Assembly: GCA_011503125.2 (NCBI GenBank)
Contig: WWBZ02000022.1
Span: 2,356,001-2,420,000, forward strand
Length of the DNA stretch: 64,000 nucleotides
Direction: 5' to 3'
Source of the DNA: Botryosphaeria dothidea
Taxonomy: Eukaryota; Ascomycota; Dothideomycetes; Botryosphaeriales; Botryosphaeriaceae
Shown: positions 19,992 through 31,132 of the stretch, one piece after another
How positions within the stretch are numbered: position 1 is the first letter of the stretch
Layout: each line of letters opens with the position of its first letter
The notes under the pieces: model-generated
Database searches by the model: none
What the model saw: only the letters and a program-made list of their open reading frames with translations
Told to the model about the DNA's origin: nothing
Translations under genes and position numbers: made by a program

Positions 19992-21438
19992 ATGGTCCGT
20001 TACCTTAAGTCCCCAGCCAACCAGGCCGCGCAAGAGACCAAGCCAAACTTCGACGTCAGCGGAATCGTCAGAGGAGTAATCGAAGACATCCGCTCCAATG
20101 GCGACGGCGCCGTGCGCAAATATTCCGAGAAATTCGACAAATGGTCTCCAGCGTCCTTCAAGCTCTCCCAAGCGGACGTCGACGCTGCCATAGCCGCGTG
20201 TCCTAAGCAGTTGATCGAAGACATCAAGCAAGTCCAATCCAATGTCCGCAAATTCGCAGAAGCGCAAAGGGACTCCATCAAAGAATTCGAAGTAGAGACG
20301 CAACCAGGCGTCTTTCTCGGCCAGAAGAACATCCCAATCAACACCGCCGGCGCGTACGCTACTCCTCTCCCCCTTTACGCCTCCCACCAGATTGACTGAC
20401 TTGCGCAAGCTACATCCCCGGCGGCCGCTACCCGCTCCTCGCATCCGCCCACATGACCATCCTCACCGCGAAAGTCGCCGGCGTTCCACACGTCATCGGC
20501 TGCACGCCTCCCATCAACGGCGCCGTCCCCAACGCCACCATCGCCGCCATGGCGCTCGCTGGCGCCGACGAGATCTTCGTGCTCGGCGGCGTCCAGGCCA
20601 TCGCCGCCATGGCCGTCGGCACCGAGACCGTCCGCAAGGTCGACTTCATCGCCGGTCCGGGCAACGCCTTCGTCGCCGAGGCCAAGCGCCAGCTCTTCGG
20701 CGAGGTCGGCATCGACCTGTTCGCCGGCCCCACCGAGATCCTGCTGGTGGCCGACGAGACCGCGGATCCGTTCACGGTGGCGACGGACATCCTCAGCCAG
20801 GCGGAGCATGGGCCCGACTCGCCGGCCGTGATTGTGACGACGAGCGAGGAGGTCGGGACGAAGGCGATAGCGATTATTGACGAGCTGTTGAAGAATCTGC
20901 CGACTGCTGCGCTGGCGGGGACGAGCTGGAAGACGTTTGGCGAGTGCGTGGTTGTGGACAGCTTGAAGGAGGCGTGGGAGGTGGCGGATCGGTATGCTAG
21001 CGAGCATGTGCAGATTTTCACGAGGAGGCCGAGAGATGCGTTGGATAACATGAGGAACTACGGAGCGCTGTTCTTGGGCGAGAAGACGTGCGTGTCTTAT
21101 GGAGACAAGGTATGTGTCGGCGTGTTACGCTGAAGTGATGATGGCTAACGGGATTTGCGCAGGTCATCGGGACGAATCATGTCCTTCCAACCAGGAAGGC
21201 TGCCAGGTATACCGGAGGTCTGTGGGTTGGGAAGTTCTTGAAGACGGTGACGTATCAGGAGGTCACGAACGAGAAGTCCAGTGCAGAGCTCGGCCGCCTG
21301 TGTGGACGCGCCGCCCGTGCGGAGAACTTCGAGGGCCATGCTCGCTCGGGTGATCTGCGCGCACAAAAGTACTTGGCCGATGAGTATGAGTGGATCAGTC
21401 AGTATAAAGCGGCCGAGGCGAGAGATTCGAGGCTATAA
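19992..21438 (+). CDS. Stand-alone histidinol-dehydrogenase-family enzyme, bacterial HpsN-like type
   Basis: Three exons (19992-20353, 20410-21109, 21163-21438) encode 445 residues covering the whole HDH family. The zinc and catalytic residues are visible: Gln and His in LSQAEHGPDSP, the Glu-His pair in YASEHVQIFT, the Asp in SYGDKVIGTNHVLPTRKAA, and the late His in FEGHARSGDLR. HDH oxidises an alcohol to an acid with NAD in two steps. Fungal histidine synthesis uses HDH fused at the end of the trifunctional HIS4 protein, so a free-standing copy is probably not the biosynthetic enzyme. The N-terminus (VRYLK...) and the GRYPLLASAHMTILTAKVAG region resemble proteobacterial HDH paralogs such as sulfopropanediol dehydrogenase HpsN. 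Ancient transfer from bacteria is possible. The substrate is unknown. Confidence 0.87.
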
Positions 21439-23092
21439 GCGGGACGTGGAGAAATTGTTTTTAGCGAGCAAAATGCGGCTCGAGGACCTGGCTTATTTAG
21501 CACTGAAATTGGAAATACATCCCTCATTACTCGACCTTCTGTTATCGGCAAGGCGTCCGCTTTCAACCTTAATTTTAGATGCCTCGGATGGTTGATCGGG
21601 TAAAGCTATACGGCAGACCGATCTTCGGTTTGTGCCTACCCGGGCCTCGGCTTGGATGGACCCTGTATCTCGACCGCATCTCTCTCAACGTCTGTGATCG
21701 GGGATAACATTTGGTCCTCTTCCGATCAAAGATAGACAAATCTTCATGAAGTAGTGTCATGCGGAATGAATCAGAGGCCTTGCGACTTGATCCACTTCAT
21801 GAGGTACCCCGTTTGGTAAAGACTTACTCCAATAGTCGATTGATGCACAGATACCTAATCTATGAATTCGGAAATCATTGAGTTCCAAAGAAAGTTGCTC
21901 TACTACTAGTAGCGCAGTGGGTTGCACTCAAGTGTCGCTTCCTTTCCTTTTTGCATTTGTCGTGGCTCAAAGATGCTTGGAGCGGTGGATAACTTCACAA
22001 GTGCTCTTGCTTGAAAGGATGTCTTACAGCCGCCAGTGAATGACTTCGGTCTCCAACGGACTTAAATTCAATGCATTGCAATTTCAATGACGAAGCTCTA
22101 CGGACGAATGTTTCGGATCCCCATATCACCAGTGTTGATCTGTCATTTGGCGCTAACTGTTGGCTGCAGAATCCCCTTGTACATACAGATAAACTCGCCC
22201 AAGGCTGTGTTTGCGCTCGTGAAACCCGAAACCAGGCTGTGGTGAAAGAAAAAGGAAGGTGCCCGCTCTGAGTCCCGGTCGATAAGCAATGTCACCCGAC
22301 GACGTTTACGCGTCACTCTGTCTTGAGGGAAGGGGCTGAATGCCCGAATTCTTAGCGCATTTCCAATCCTAATTAATTTCAGGGTTCGCTAGCTTAACAC
22401 TGTTGACAAACGTTCAAAGTCCTTCTGGGGGAACATCTTGGCTCATGCAACCCAAAATAATTGGGGTCGGAGCGACTTACCATGATGCTGTGTATGGGTC
22501 ACTATTCACCGCCGTTTGGGCGCGGGGTGCTTTCGCTAGCCAAATGCGTGTCGAGGTTCCGAGCCTCCTTGTAATTCTGTAGCCAAGGGGGCAATGAGGG
22601 GAAAGTTAACAAGCCACACCCCGCCCGAAGTCTTCACCGCTTGCCACCTTTGCCGTAGGCGTCCATCTCATAAGACAACTTTACGAAGTTGAACTTCGGC
22701 GGCTGAACTAACGCCTGCAAATGCTTCGCAGCCGCTCTACAACGGTACTACGCTACTAACACAGATGTTTAGCGGTCGTGGTGAAATTCTAGCGCTTACC
22801 CCTCTTTTTCTAGAACACCTAAATCTGGCTAGCCAGGAGCATGGCGATTGTTAGCTACATCGTGTGGCTGACCGGCGGCAAGCGATCCCACCTATCCGTC
22901 CGTACCGTCCCAGATCGCTTTTAAGTTTGCAGGCATGCGGCCCTCCCGACAATATGCTCTTTGAGTTTAGCACTGTAGTATTAATATGGCTTCTTTCCTG
23001 TTCGCGAATGTCGCAATATCTTGCATTCTGCTGCAAGAACGCGGCCGACTTCCTGTGCTGTTCGAGCATCACTTCAAGCCAATTTCTCCGCA
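21439..23092. other. Gene-poor interval, 1.65 kb
   Basis: No coding signal on either strand. It contains an inverted CTACTAGTAG near 21902 and a 19-base sequence (22799-22817) that recurs exactly at 40913-40931. Confidence 0.45.
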
Positions 23093-24928
23093 ATGGTCGA
23101 CAACGAATTTAGTTTCGGTCTGTCTTCACAATGGGCGCCCGGTTTCGCCGCTGCGTTGATAGTGCTTGTCTGCGCATCACTTTACTCCTTTTTCCGGGAC
23201 GAGAAGCCATACAGCGGTCTTCCGCTTTATGGCAAGCACGATGGCGAGTTTCTCAATACCAAAGCCAAGGAGAGATTTCGAGACTCGGCAAAGACCATTC
23301 TCAAGCATGCCATGAAAGAAGTACGTAACCTTTGACCATGTGGTGCTGGCAGTAAGATCTAAAGTCTGGCAGAATAACGGCAAGCCTTTCCAAGTCATAA
23401 CAGACACAGGCCCGATCATATTCCTCAATGCTTCTTATTCGGATGAAATTCGCAACGATCACCGCTTTGGGTTTACCGAATTCCTGCATCGGCTGTTCTT
23501 GACGAAATACTCCGGGTTGGAAGGTGTTATCTTGCCAGTCGGCTTCCAGAATGATGTATTGAAGGCAACTGTCCGGAAGAACCTCACACAGTCTCTTGGT
23601 ACGAGTTTCGTGATGTACAAACATGGAAGAAGATATGCTAACATTCAACAAAAGGAGCTATTACGAATGACCTGGCTGAGGAGGTGAAGTCAGTCATACA
23701 TGAACAACTTGGTGCAATCACAGGCGGTATGCGTCTTTCGTTGCCCCATTTTCTGCCAGCACAGGATGCTGAATGTCTCAGAAGCTTGGAGTGGGGTCGC
23801 GTTTGCCCCAGTCGCCAACCAGATTGCCGCACGCCTCTCGAACAGAGTGTTTATGGGTAAGAGACTGGGCGCTGAACAAGAATGGCTGAAGGTTTCGATA
23901 ATGTACACAATAGACGTACAAATCGCCGCCCAGGAGCTCCGCATCGTTCCTCCATTCGCTCGCTGGCTTGTCCACTGGTTCATGCCGAGCATGAAGAGAT
24001 GTCGCGAGCACATTCGTGTGGCGCGTCGTCTTATCGAACCGGAAATTACTGCCAGGTACAAAGAAAGGCGGAATGAAATGCTCTCCGGGAAGCCGACTTC
24101 CAAATCGCTTGACGCGATCAACTGGTTCATGGATAATGCAGCAAATGAGCCGTACGATTTCGCCTTGGCTCAGATCGTGTTAGCCTCCGCTGCCATCCAT
24201 ACCACGACCGGGATGCTCTTGGGTTTACTATATGATCTGGCACAGAATCCCGAGACTGCCAACGAGCTACGAAAAGAGATTATGCAGGTGCTACAAGAGG
24301 ACGGTGGCTGGAAGAAGACTACCTTGTACAAGATGAAATTGTTGGATAGCTGCATGAAAGAGAGCCAAAGACTAAACCCCGCCGGCACTCGTAAGTGGAT
24401 TGATGATTATCGTTGGCTTTGCAGTTCACTGACCCAGTATTTACCAGTACTTATCAACCGTGTCCTGTTGGAGGAGGTAACACTTTCGGATGGAACTAGA
24501 CTCCCCAAAGATTCCATAATCTCTATTCCCAGCATACACATGCGGGACAAGGAAATCTTCGGCGAGAACGCGGACAAGTTTGATGGGTATCGTTTCCTAC
24601 ACATGCGCGGGGAAATGGGATACGAGAACAAGTGGCAGTTTGTTACAACAAACCCAGAAATGTATGGCTTCGGGCATGGTAAGTCTTCGGTTGGCCCTTT
24701 TCATAATCGAGTAGAAAACTAAGAAAACTGTCAGGTATGCATGCTTGTCCGGGTCGGTTCTTCGTTTCGAATGAAATCAAAATTGCGATAGCGCATTTGT
24801 TGCTGATGTTTGACTGGAAGTTTGATGAGAAAATTCCTCGTCCTAAGAGTCTTGCGGAAAACATTGACCAGCCTGATCCCAACGGGAAGATTTGGTGTAG
24901 AGCGCGGGTACCGGAACTGGTATTGTGA
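23093..24928 (+). CDS. Cytochrome P450 monooxygenase
   Basis: Six exons (23093-23320, 23373-23598, 23655-23726, 23782-24390, 24448-24678, 24735-24928) encode 519 residues. The N-terminus has a membrane anchor (about residues 15-35). The I-helix reads ASAAIHTTTGM, the K-helix ExxR is Glu369-Arg372 (KESQRL), and the haem loop is FGHGMHACPGRFF with Cys460 as thiolate ligand. Every intron is 52-57 bases, and each junction restores family sequence. It is an ER-membrane oxygenase working with a P450 reductase. Layout and the haem-loop sequence resemble fungal class E P450s that hydroxylate terpenoid or other hydrophobic secondary metabolites. Substrate unknown. The next genes are a Zn2Cys6 regulator and an FAD monooxygenase on the same strand. 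Confidence 0.92.
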
Positions 24929-26260
24929 GTTGTCCAAATCATCTCTACATGATAATCATGAGGGAAATTGATGTTTGAATCCTTCCTTTGGATCGTGCAG
25001 TGTAAATATATCGATCGCGGGTTTCTCTGGTGGCTTGAAAAAATTGAGAAAGCTGTGAGGACAAGCGAAGATGATCGGGAGGCCTGTAATAGTCCTGGTG
25101 ACGTCGTCCCTTTGCTACTCAGCAGTCATCGCCAATCACTTGAACATCACGTCAAATGTTATCGTCGTTCTCAACTTAATAGCATAGAAGTTCTGAACAA
25201 TTGATCACTGTTTGAGCACTGTGCATTGTTTCATTCTTTTGGGTCTGTGAACTGAACGATTCGCCGTGAATCACCACCCCTTGTCTGCGGACGTAGACTG
25301 CTCAAACCATCGCACGGCAATTCCTTACTGGCTGGCTGTCTCTCCGGGCTTTTCCGGCCGAGACTTTCGTCTTGACCCTGTGCTTAGCTTTCTCAGGATT
25401 GCCAGTAGCGCCGGCCTTGTAGGGTGGGGGGAAATACTCCCTTGTCTTAAAGTCTGAAGGACAAAATCAACACACCCAGTGCACGGTATGGACAGTTTCC
25501 ACCGGACCGGACGAAATCCGGGCATCGTGGAGATTATCTCCGGAGAAGTTCTGACACAGATAGCGGCGGATTCGACCCCCCACAAGAATCGCAAATAGGC
25601 GATTGTATAATAAGCTCTTGGTGTTGAGCTTATTGCACCGGCGATATCCGTGTATGACAAAGTAGGTGCCGCAACCCTTGAAACGTCCCCCGGAACGTCG
25701 CCAAAACAGGACCAGGACGAAGATGTTTGCCAAGTTTAGGGGCCTTGTTACGGTAAAGTCGATGGGTAGGTCCATTACGATATTGGCCAAACCAACCCCT
25801 CACTTCTCCTGCTTCCCCTCATCGTGTTACTGAATTAATTGACGCATTGCAGGCCCACCAGAAGTGCAACTGTAAAAAAAAAAAGCTGCAGCTCTTGCGT
25901 ACACCGTTTTGGTTGGATGCCGCCTTCGTATTACCCGGAGCAGGCCACATACCAATTCCTCGACTGTTGGAAACTTCGACCTATATGAATGAGACTGTTG
26001 GCCGTTTATTGCTCTCTCATTTGCTGGTTGTTTGGGGTGCATACGACAGTGATGACCCGAGGGATTCGATTGCGTCACCGAGCAGGAGTGGTCGGACTCG
26101 GTCCATTCAGACTCGGCCTTTTCCATGGTCGCTCGGGGTTTAGGGCGGCGTGGGTAAGCCGCGCCATCCTTCGCCCTTCCCTCTCGCACTCCCCTCTTTT
26201 GAATTTGAATCAAGCTCTACAATTCTTTCGCCGACCCGGAGTTGGCGGTTCTCAGCCCTC
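24929..26260. other. Intergenic region, P450 to Zn2Cys6 regulator
   Basis: About 1.3 kb. An A-run lies near 25873-25882. The segment just before 26261 has the frame of the regulator open back to 26150 without an ATG, so it is taken as leader sequence. No gene is seen. Confidence 0.45.
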
Positions 26261-28486
26261 ATGGATGGACAAGGCTCAAGGCCCAGCTCTGTCCCACGGG
26301 ATGCCACAGCGCCAGCCATGCGCAGGCGCCGAAGACCGGCCCTGGCCTGCGAGAGCTGTCGCACCCGCAAGATCAAATGCGATCGCAAGTCTCCATGCAA
26401 CAAGTGCATCCGCGGCAAAAGAGCCCAGTCGTGCACCTACGTCCCCGAGGGAGTTTCTGCTACCGTAAAGGCCCGGCCATCGCATCCAAATACAACCCCA
26501 GCCAGACATCCCCCGACTCCACAGTCTCCGGACGGCCGCGTTCCCCAGACTGTCGCACCAAACAACCGGACACGGATAATCGATCAAGGGCCTTTACAGG
26601 ACGCTGTCGAGAAATTCGGATCCAATGCTCGGTCACACGGCGTAGGGGGCACCACTTCAGCCCAGACGAACGCCGCCACCGGCTTACCGCCCCTACCTTT
26701 GCCTGCCGCAGAATCGAATGTGCCTCTCAAAGAAACCTTTGTCAAGGGAAAGCTTTTTGGCGCATCTCACTGGACAAACTCAGTAGATCATCTCCCAAAC
26801 ATGTTACGTTTCGACAAGCTTGCGCCCAACCGGTACCCCCAGGTTCGAGAGCTGATGGCCAAGTGCAAGCAATATGCTCGTCAAGCAAAGAAGCATCCTT
26901 CCATCTTTGAGGCCACTCTCTCCGAGCTCCGCGATAAGGCTCCTCCCCGTAACATAGCCGACCGACTTTTCAAATCCTACTTGGAATCCTTTGAGACCGT
27001 TTTCCGCCTGCATCACATCACCACTCTCAAGCACGAATACGAGGAGTATTGGTCTGACCCTATCTCCGCAAAAGACGGCTTCATCGTCAAGCTCCTGCTT
27101 GTGCTTGCCCTTGGTACCTGTTTTGACGACCATGACAGTGCCGAATCTTTCTACCAGGCTTCTATGCAATGGGTCGTCGCTGCACATGCCTGGGCCAATT
27201 CGCCATACAACAAGAGGCGCAGCAGTCTTGTCGAAGTCCAGATCCATTGCCTCCTTCTCCTTGTCCGCCAAACTCATGCAGTCGGTGGAGATATGGTTTG
27301 GGTATCTTCTGGCACTCTCCTTCGGGCAGCAATGCAGCTTGGATTGCATCGAGATCCTTCTTGCCTCCCAGTTACTTCGCCTATAGAGGCAGAAGTAAGG
27401 AAAAGAGTCTGGGCAACCGCTGTGGAGCTTCTCGCTCAAACGAGCATTGATGCCGGTCAGCCGCCCTTAATCTCTGTTGACGATTTCGACTGCGGCCCGC
27501 CATCAGAAGTTGATGATTTTGACAATCAAGATCATGCTGTCGATGCCCAAATGTCAGCGCAGAAAATTCTCTTGAAATCTCTGCCTGTTCGACTGGAAAT
27601 TGCCAAGTTCCTTAATCACTTCCGTTCAGATCTGTCATATTCCAAGGCACTCGAGCTCAGTACTCGTTTGACCAAGAGTATTCACGTACCGCCTATGCCA
27701 CCTCGGCCATCTTCAGAAAGCCAACTTTTTCAACGCAAAATGGTGGGATTTCTGCTTCACCGGTTCCTCATAGTCCTTCACCAGGCCTTCGCTGCGAAAG
27801 TCAATAGCTCGCCCACGTTCTATTTCTCTCGTAAAATGTGCGCAGACGCCTCTCTGCTCGTCCTTAACTTCAATCAACCTGCACCAGAGTCCACGTACTT
27901 CGTGAAGCTTATGTCACTTGGGAACGGAATCTTCCACACCTCTCTTTTACAAGCTGCTGCATGTATATTGCTTGAACAGACGCTTCAGCAAGAGGAAGCA
28001 TCCAGCATCCCGTCATTCGTCACTCAATCCAGTCTCATTTCACAACAAGAACAACGACAAGCTCTCCACTTCTATCACGACGTCCTCCGTGAGAGATTGA
28101 AAAGAGGACAGTCCAATTTCAAAGCCTACATACTTCTTTCGTCTGCCATTTTACAGCTCGATGAGGCACAGAATCCTACAGAGAGTGAGAAAATATCACA
28201 CGTAGAGAAGTTGCTTCAAGAGTGTACAGGCATCTTGGCACAGGTATCCGGACAGACGGAAATGACCAACGGTCAACAAGAGACTCCGAGTCAACAAACT
28301 AGTGATTTCGGAGATTTCGGATTCGATATGGTAAGCCTCTGAGGTCTTTTGCATGCGAGTCTTTATAGCAGAAGTGCTGACCGTGACTTGCAGAATAATT
28401 TCCCGTTTAACTTCGAAACCCCGAACTCTGGAGCGCTGTCGAACACATTGTTCTCCGACCCGATATATTGGCCGTTCCAAGAGTGA
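26261..28486 (+). CDS. Zn2Cys6 transcription factor with fungal_trans domain
   Basis: Two exons (26261-28330, 28394-28486) encode 720 residues. The zinc cluster CESCRTRKIKC...CNKC...C has spacing C-x2-C-x6-C-x5-C-x2-C-x8-C and sits near residues 30-58, preceded by an Arg-rich RRRRR stretch. The middle region, from about residue 240, has the fungal_trans helical pattern (FKSYLESFETVFRLHH, GTLLRAAMQLGLHRDPS, RKRVWATAVELL). The C-terminal exon supplies an aromatic, acidic tail ending DPIYWPFQE, which could serve in activation. The ATG at 26261 is the first in frame. The gene sits between a P450 and an FAD monooxygenase, all on the plus strand. Local regulation of those genes is possible but unproven. 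Confidence 0.9.
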
Positions 28487-29059
28487 CCGGCACCGTTGTA
28501 CAAAATTCGCCTTTGGATCGTGACCGATAACCCGAGACCGAGTCCGGGACGCAACACTCTCTTGCCCGTGACCGAACAAGGAAACCGGCTTTAGTCAGAG
28601 CCGATACGATCTGCAATCCTTCCAAGTGCCACACCGCTGAGCAGTCTCACGCTGCTTGCCTGTTTCTTCTCTCGTTTGTTCGTATGGCTTCTGTGCGCCG
28701 CAGGCCTCTCTTGGGGCCCAAATATTACAACAGACTCTAGTCATTGACCGAATCGGCTTCGGCGTTAGTCAATTCAGCCTCGGTATTCTTAGCGTTGGAC
28801 TACAGTGCAACCTTTCACTCACCTGTAATCCGTCAGCTACTAGTAGAGCAGATGAAGGCGCTGATTGGTGGCTGCCAGCTTTCATGGTTCTTTTGTCTGC
28901 TTTACTATGCACACTCACAGTCTGACATTACTTCGGTTTCAATATATATACTGAAAGAGTAAGCCGCAAGAAAAGAATCAATCCATCACCTTTCAATCTC
29001 GTCATATCCACAGCAAGCTTCTCCAAACTACATTAACAAAGCAATCACACCACACAACC
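28487..29059. other. Intergenic region upstream of the FAD monooxygenase
   Basis: About 570 bases. It includes ATATATATA at about 28941-28950 and a CA-rich leader (TCACACCACACAACC) immediately before the start codon. Confidence 0.45.
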
Positions 29060-30386
29060 ATGTCTTCCTCCTCCTCCTCCTCCTCCTCCTCCTCCTCCTC
29101 CTCTTCCTCCTCCACCCGCCGAGGCATCGCCATCATCGGCGCCGGCCCCGCCGGCCTTACCCTCGTCAGTAATATCAATCTACATACCAAAAGCACAAAG
29201 CAACTGACACGTGACGAATCACCCCTAGGCCCGCCTCCTCCAGCAACACGCCATCCCCACCACCATCTTCGACAAGGACGCCTCGCCCGCCCACCGCGCC
29301 GCCATGGGCGGCAGCCTCGACCTGCACGCATCGTCCGGCCAGGCGGCCCTGCGCGCAGCCGGGCTGTGGGACGCGTACCAGCGGCTCGCGCGCCACGACG
29401 CGCAGGCCTACACCATCAGCGACCGCGCGGGCGCGCGGCACATCAGCATCCGGGACCTCGACCTCGGACGCCCGGAGATCGACCGGCCGCAGCTGCGGCG
29501 GCTGCTGCTGGGGTCGCTGCGCGCGGGCACGGTGCGGTGGGGCTGCAAGCTGCGGCGGGTCGAGGCGGGCGGGACGCTGCGCTTCGAGCGCGCCGGGACG
29601 GAGGTCGTGGAGGAGGGGTTTGGGCTGGTTGTGGGCGCGGACGGCGCGTGGTCGAAGGTGCGCGAGCTGCTGTGCACGGTGCCGCCGGTGTATGCGGGCA
29701 TTACGGGGTATGAGCTGTGGATCGTGGACCCGGATCGGACCTGTCCGAAGGTGTCGGAGGCGGCGGGCGATGGCACGCACTTCGCTTTTGGGGACGATGA
29801 GAGGTCGCTGAATACGCAGAGGCAGTCGGATCGGAGCTTGCAGGTGCTGGTGTATATGCGGAAACCCGAGGGATGGCTCGACGAGAACGGGGTGAAGGAT
29901 CATGGGGATAGGGAGCAGGTAAGGGAGCTGTTGTTGAAGGAATTCGATGGGTGGGCGCAGCAGTTCAAGGAGGTGCTGGAGGCGGTGGATGGGAAGGTTT
30001 TCCCGAGGAATCTCTATATGATGCATGTGGGCACAAGGTGGCTGCACAAGAAGGGCTTCACGTTGATCGGAGATGCGGCGCACTTGATGACGCCGTTTGC
30101 GGGAGAGGGTGTCAACCAGGCCATGCAGGATGCAATGCTGCTGGCTAAGGAGATTGTTAAGCGCGGTTTGGGAGATGCGGATGCTGCCGCTGCAGCGTAC
30201 GAGAGCGACATGTTTCCCAGGGCTAGAGAGTTTATGCAGGCTACTTGGGAAAGCCAGCAGGAGAGGTACGAACCAGATGGGAATGAGAAGTGGGCGGAGG
30301 GCTTCAGAAGGGTGGTTAAGGACATTCAGTCCGGAACGAGCGTCAAGGATGGGTCGAGGCCGGACAGGCTGTTTTCTAAGGACTAG
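29060..30386 (+). CDS. TetX-like FAD-dependent monooxygenase
   Basis: Two exons (29060-29164, 29229-30386) encode 420 residues. After a start Met come 17 consecutive Ser, then the FAD Rossmann motif IAIIGAGPAGLTLARLL. MGGSLDLH is a hallmark of the TetX-like branch of group A flavin monooxygenases. GADGAWSKVR is the DG motif and LIGDAAHLMTPFAGEGVNQA is the GD motif that contacts the FAD ribityl chain. These NAD(P)H-dependent enzymes hydroxylate aromatic or polyketide substrates, and some bacterial members inactivate tetracyclines. The fungal substrate is unknown. The 5' half of exon 2 is much richer in G+C at third positions than the 3' half. The poly-Ser head is encoded by a TCC microsatellite and is probably not part of the fold. 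Confidence 0.92.
29063..29113 (+). repeat. TCC microsatellite encoding 17 Ser
   Basis: Seventeen codons, nearly all TCC with TCT at the first and fourteenth positions, directly after the start codon of the FAD monooxygenase. Length change in steps of three would be tolerated. Confidence 0.95.
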
Positions 30387-31132
30387 GTCTGGTTTCCATG
30401 TCATGCAATAGTTTCATAGCATTTTGAAAAGAATTGAGAATCTCAATGAGCAATAATAGACAGAAGCATTTGTAACGTGGAAGTGAGCGCGGAACAAAGA
30501 AGCATCGCCGGGTAGGATTCTAGAGCAATGAGGTCAGAATAGTGGCTCTTATATTCAAGATTGAAATTAGTCAAGTAAGCCGCGGCTCTCGAAGTACAAA
30601 TAAAACCCAAAAATAGCCCGAAGGCACCCAAGATTGGCGAATTGCATTGGATCTGGAAGTGGGCTCCCAGTGCACTGGTTGCTCCTTGAGACTCTGTTTA
30701 TCTCGAGGACCTGGCGGACGGGTGATTGGTGGATTTCCGGCTGGTGGCGTTCTATGGCCGCGGCTCGGCCCTGCCCTTGGGTGTTGCAGCCCAAACGCCC
30801 TTATTGTCAAAAAGACCTCGCTACTAGTCTCGTTTTGTCCCCATCTTCCGGTACGAGTAGGTATCATAGAATACGGCCATTCGGATCATCCATATCAAGC
30901 CTTTTCGGCCCCCAAACGTTCGGAAGAGGTCAATTTCTCGTCGCTTGACTCTAAGGGCTTACTCCATGCAAGAAAATGCATGTGGCAAGCATGATCTGGC
31001 TGGGAGGCTCTTCGCTTGCACATTCGACGTGTATGTCTACAAATAAAGTGTACGAGCCTAAAGCTGCCATGCTGCTGAATTGTCGTGTGTTCCTCTTCCT
31101 CGTCTCCGAACAACCTGAGCGGCACATCAATC
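30387..31132. other. Intergenic region
   Basis: About 750 bases with scattered short open frames of no protein-like character. No gene is supported. Confidence 0.4.

Noticed and set aside
20375..21051. Antisense frames opposite the HDH-like gene
   Set aside because: They mirror the codon bias of exon 2 of a well-supported enzyme gene.
29175..30404. Minus-strand frame of about 409 codons opposite the FAD monooxygenase
   Set aside because: It is a mirror of the high third-position G+C of the plus-strand gene, and its translation is His/Arg/Leu-rich with no domain.
23000..31000. A full secondary-metabolite cluster
   Set aside because: No backbone synthase or cyclase, no prenyltransferase and no intact dedicated exporter are present in this stretch.
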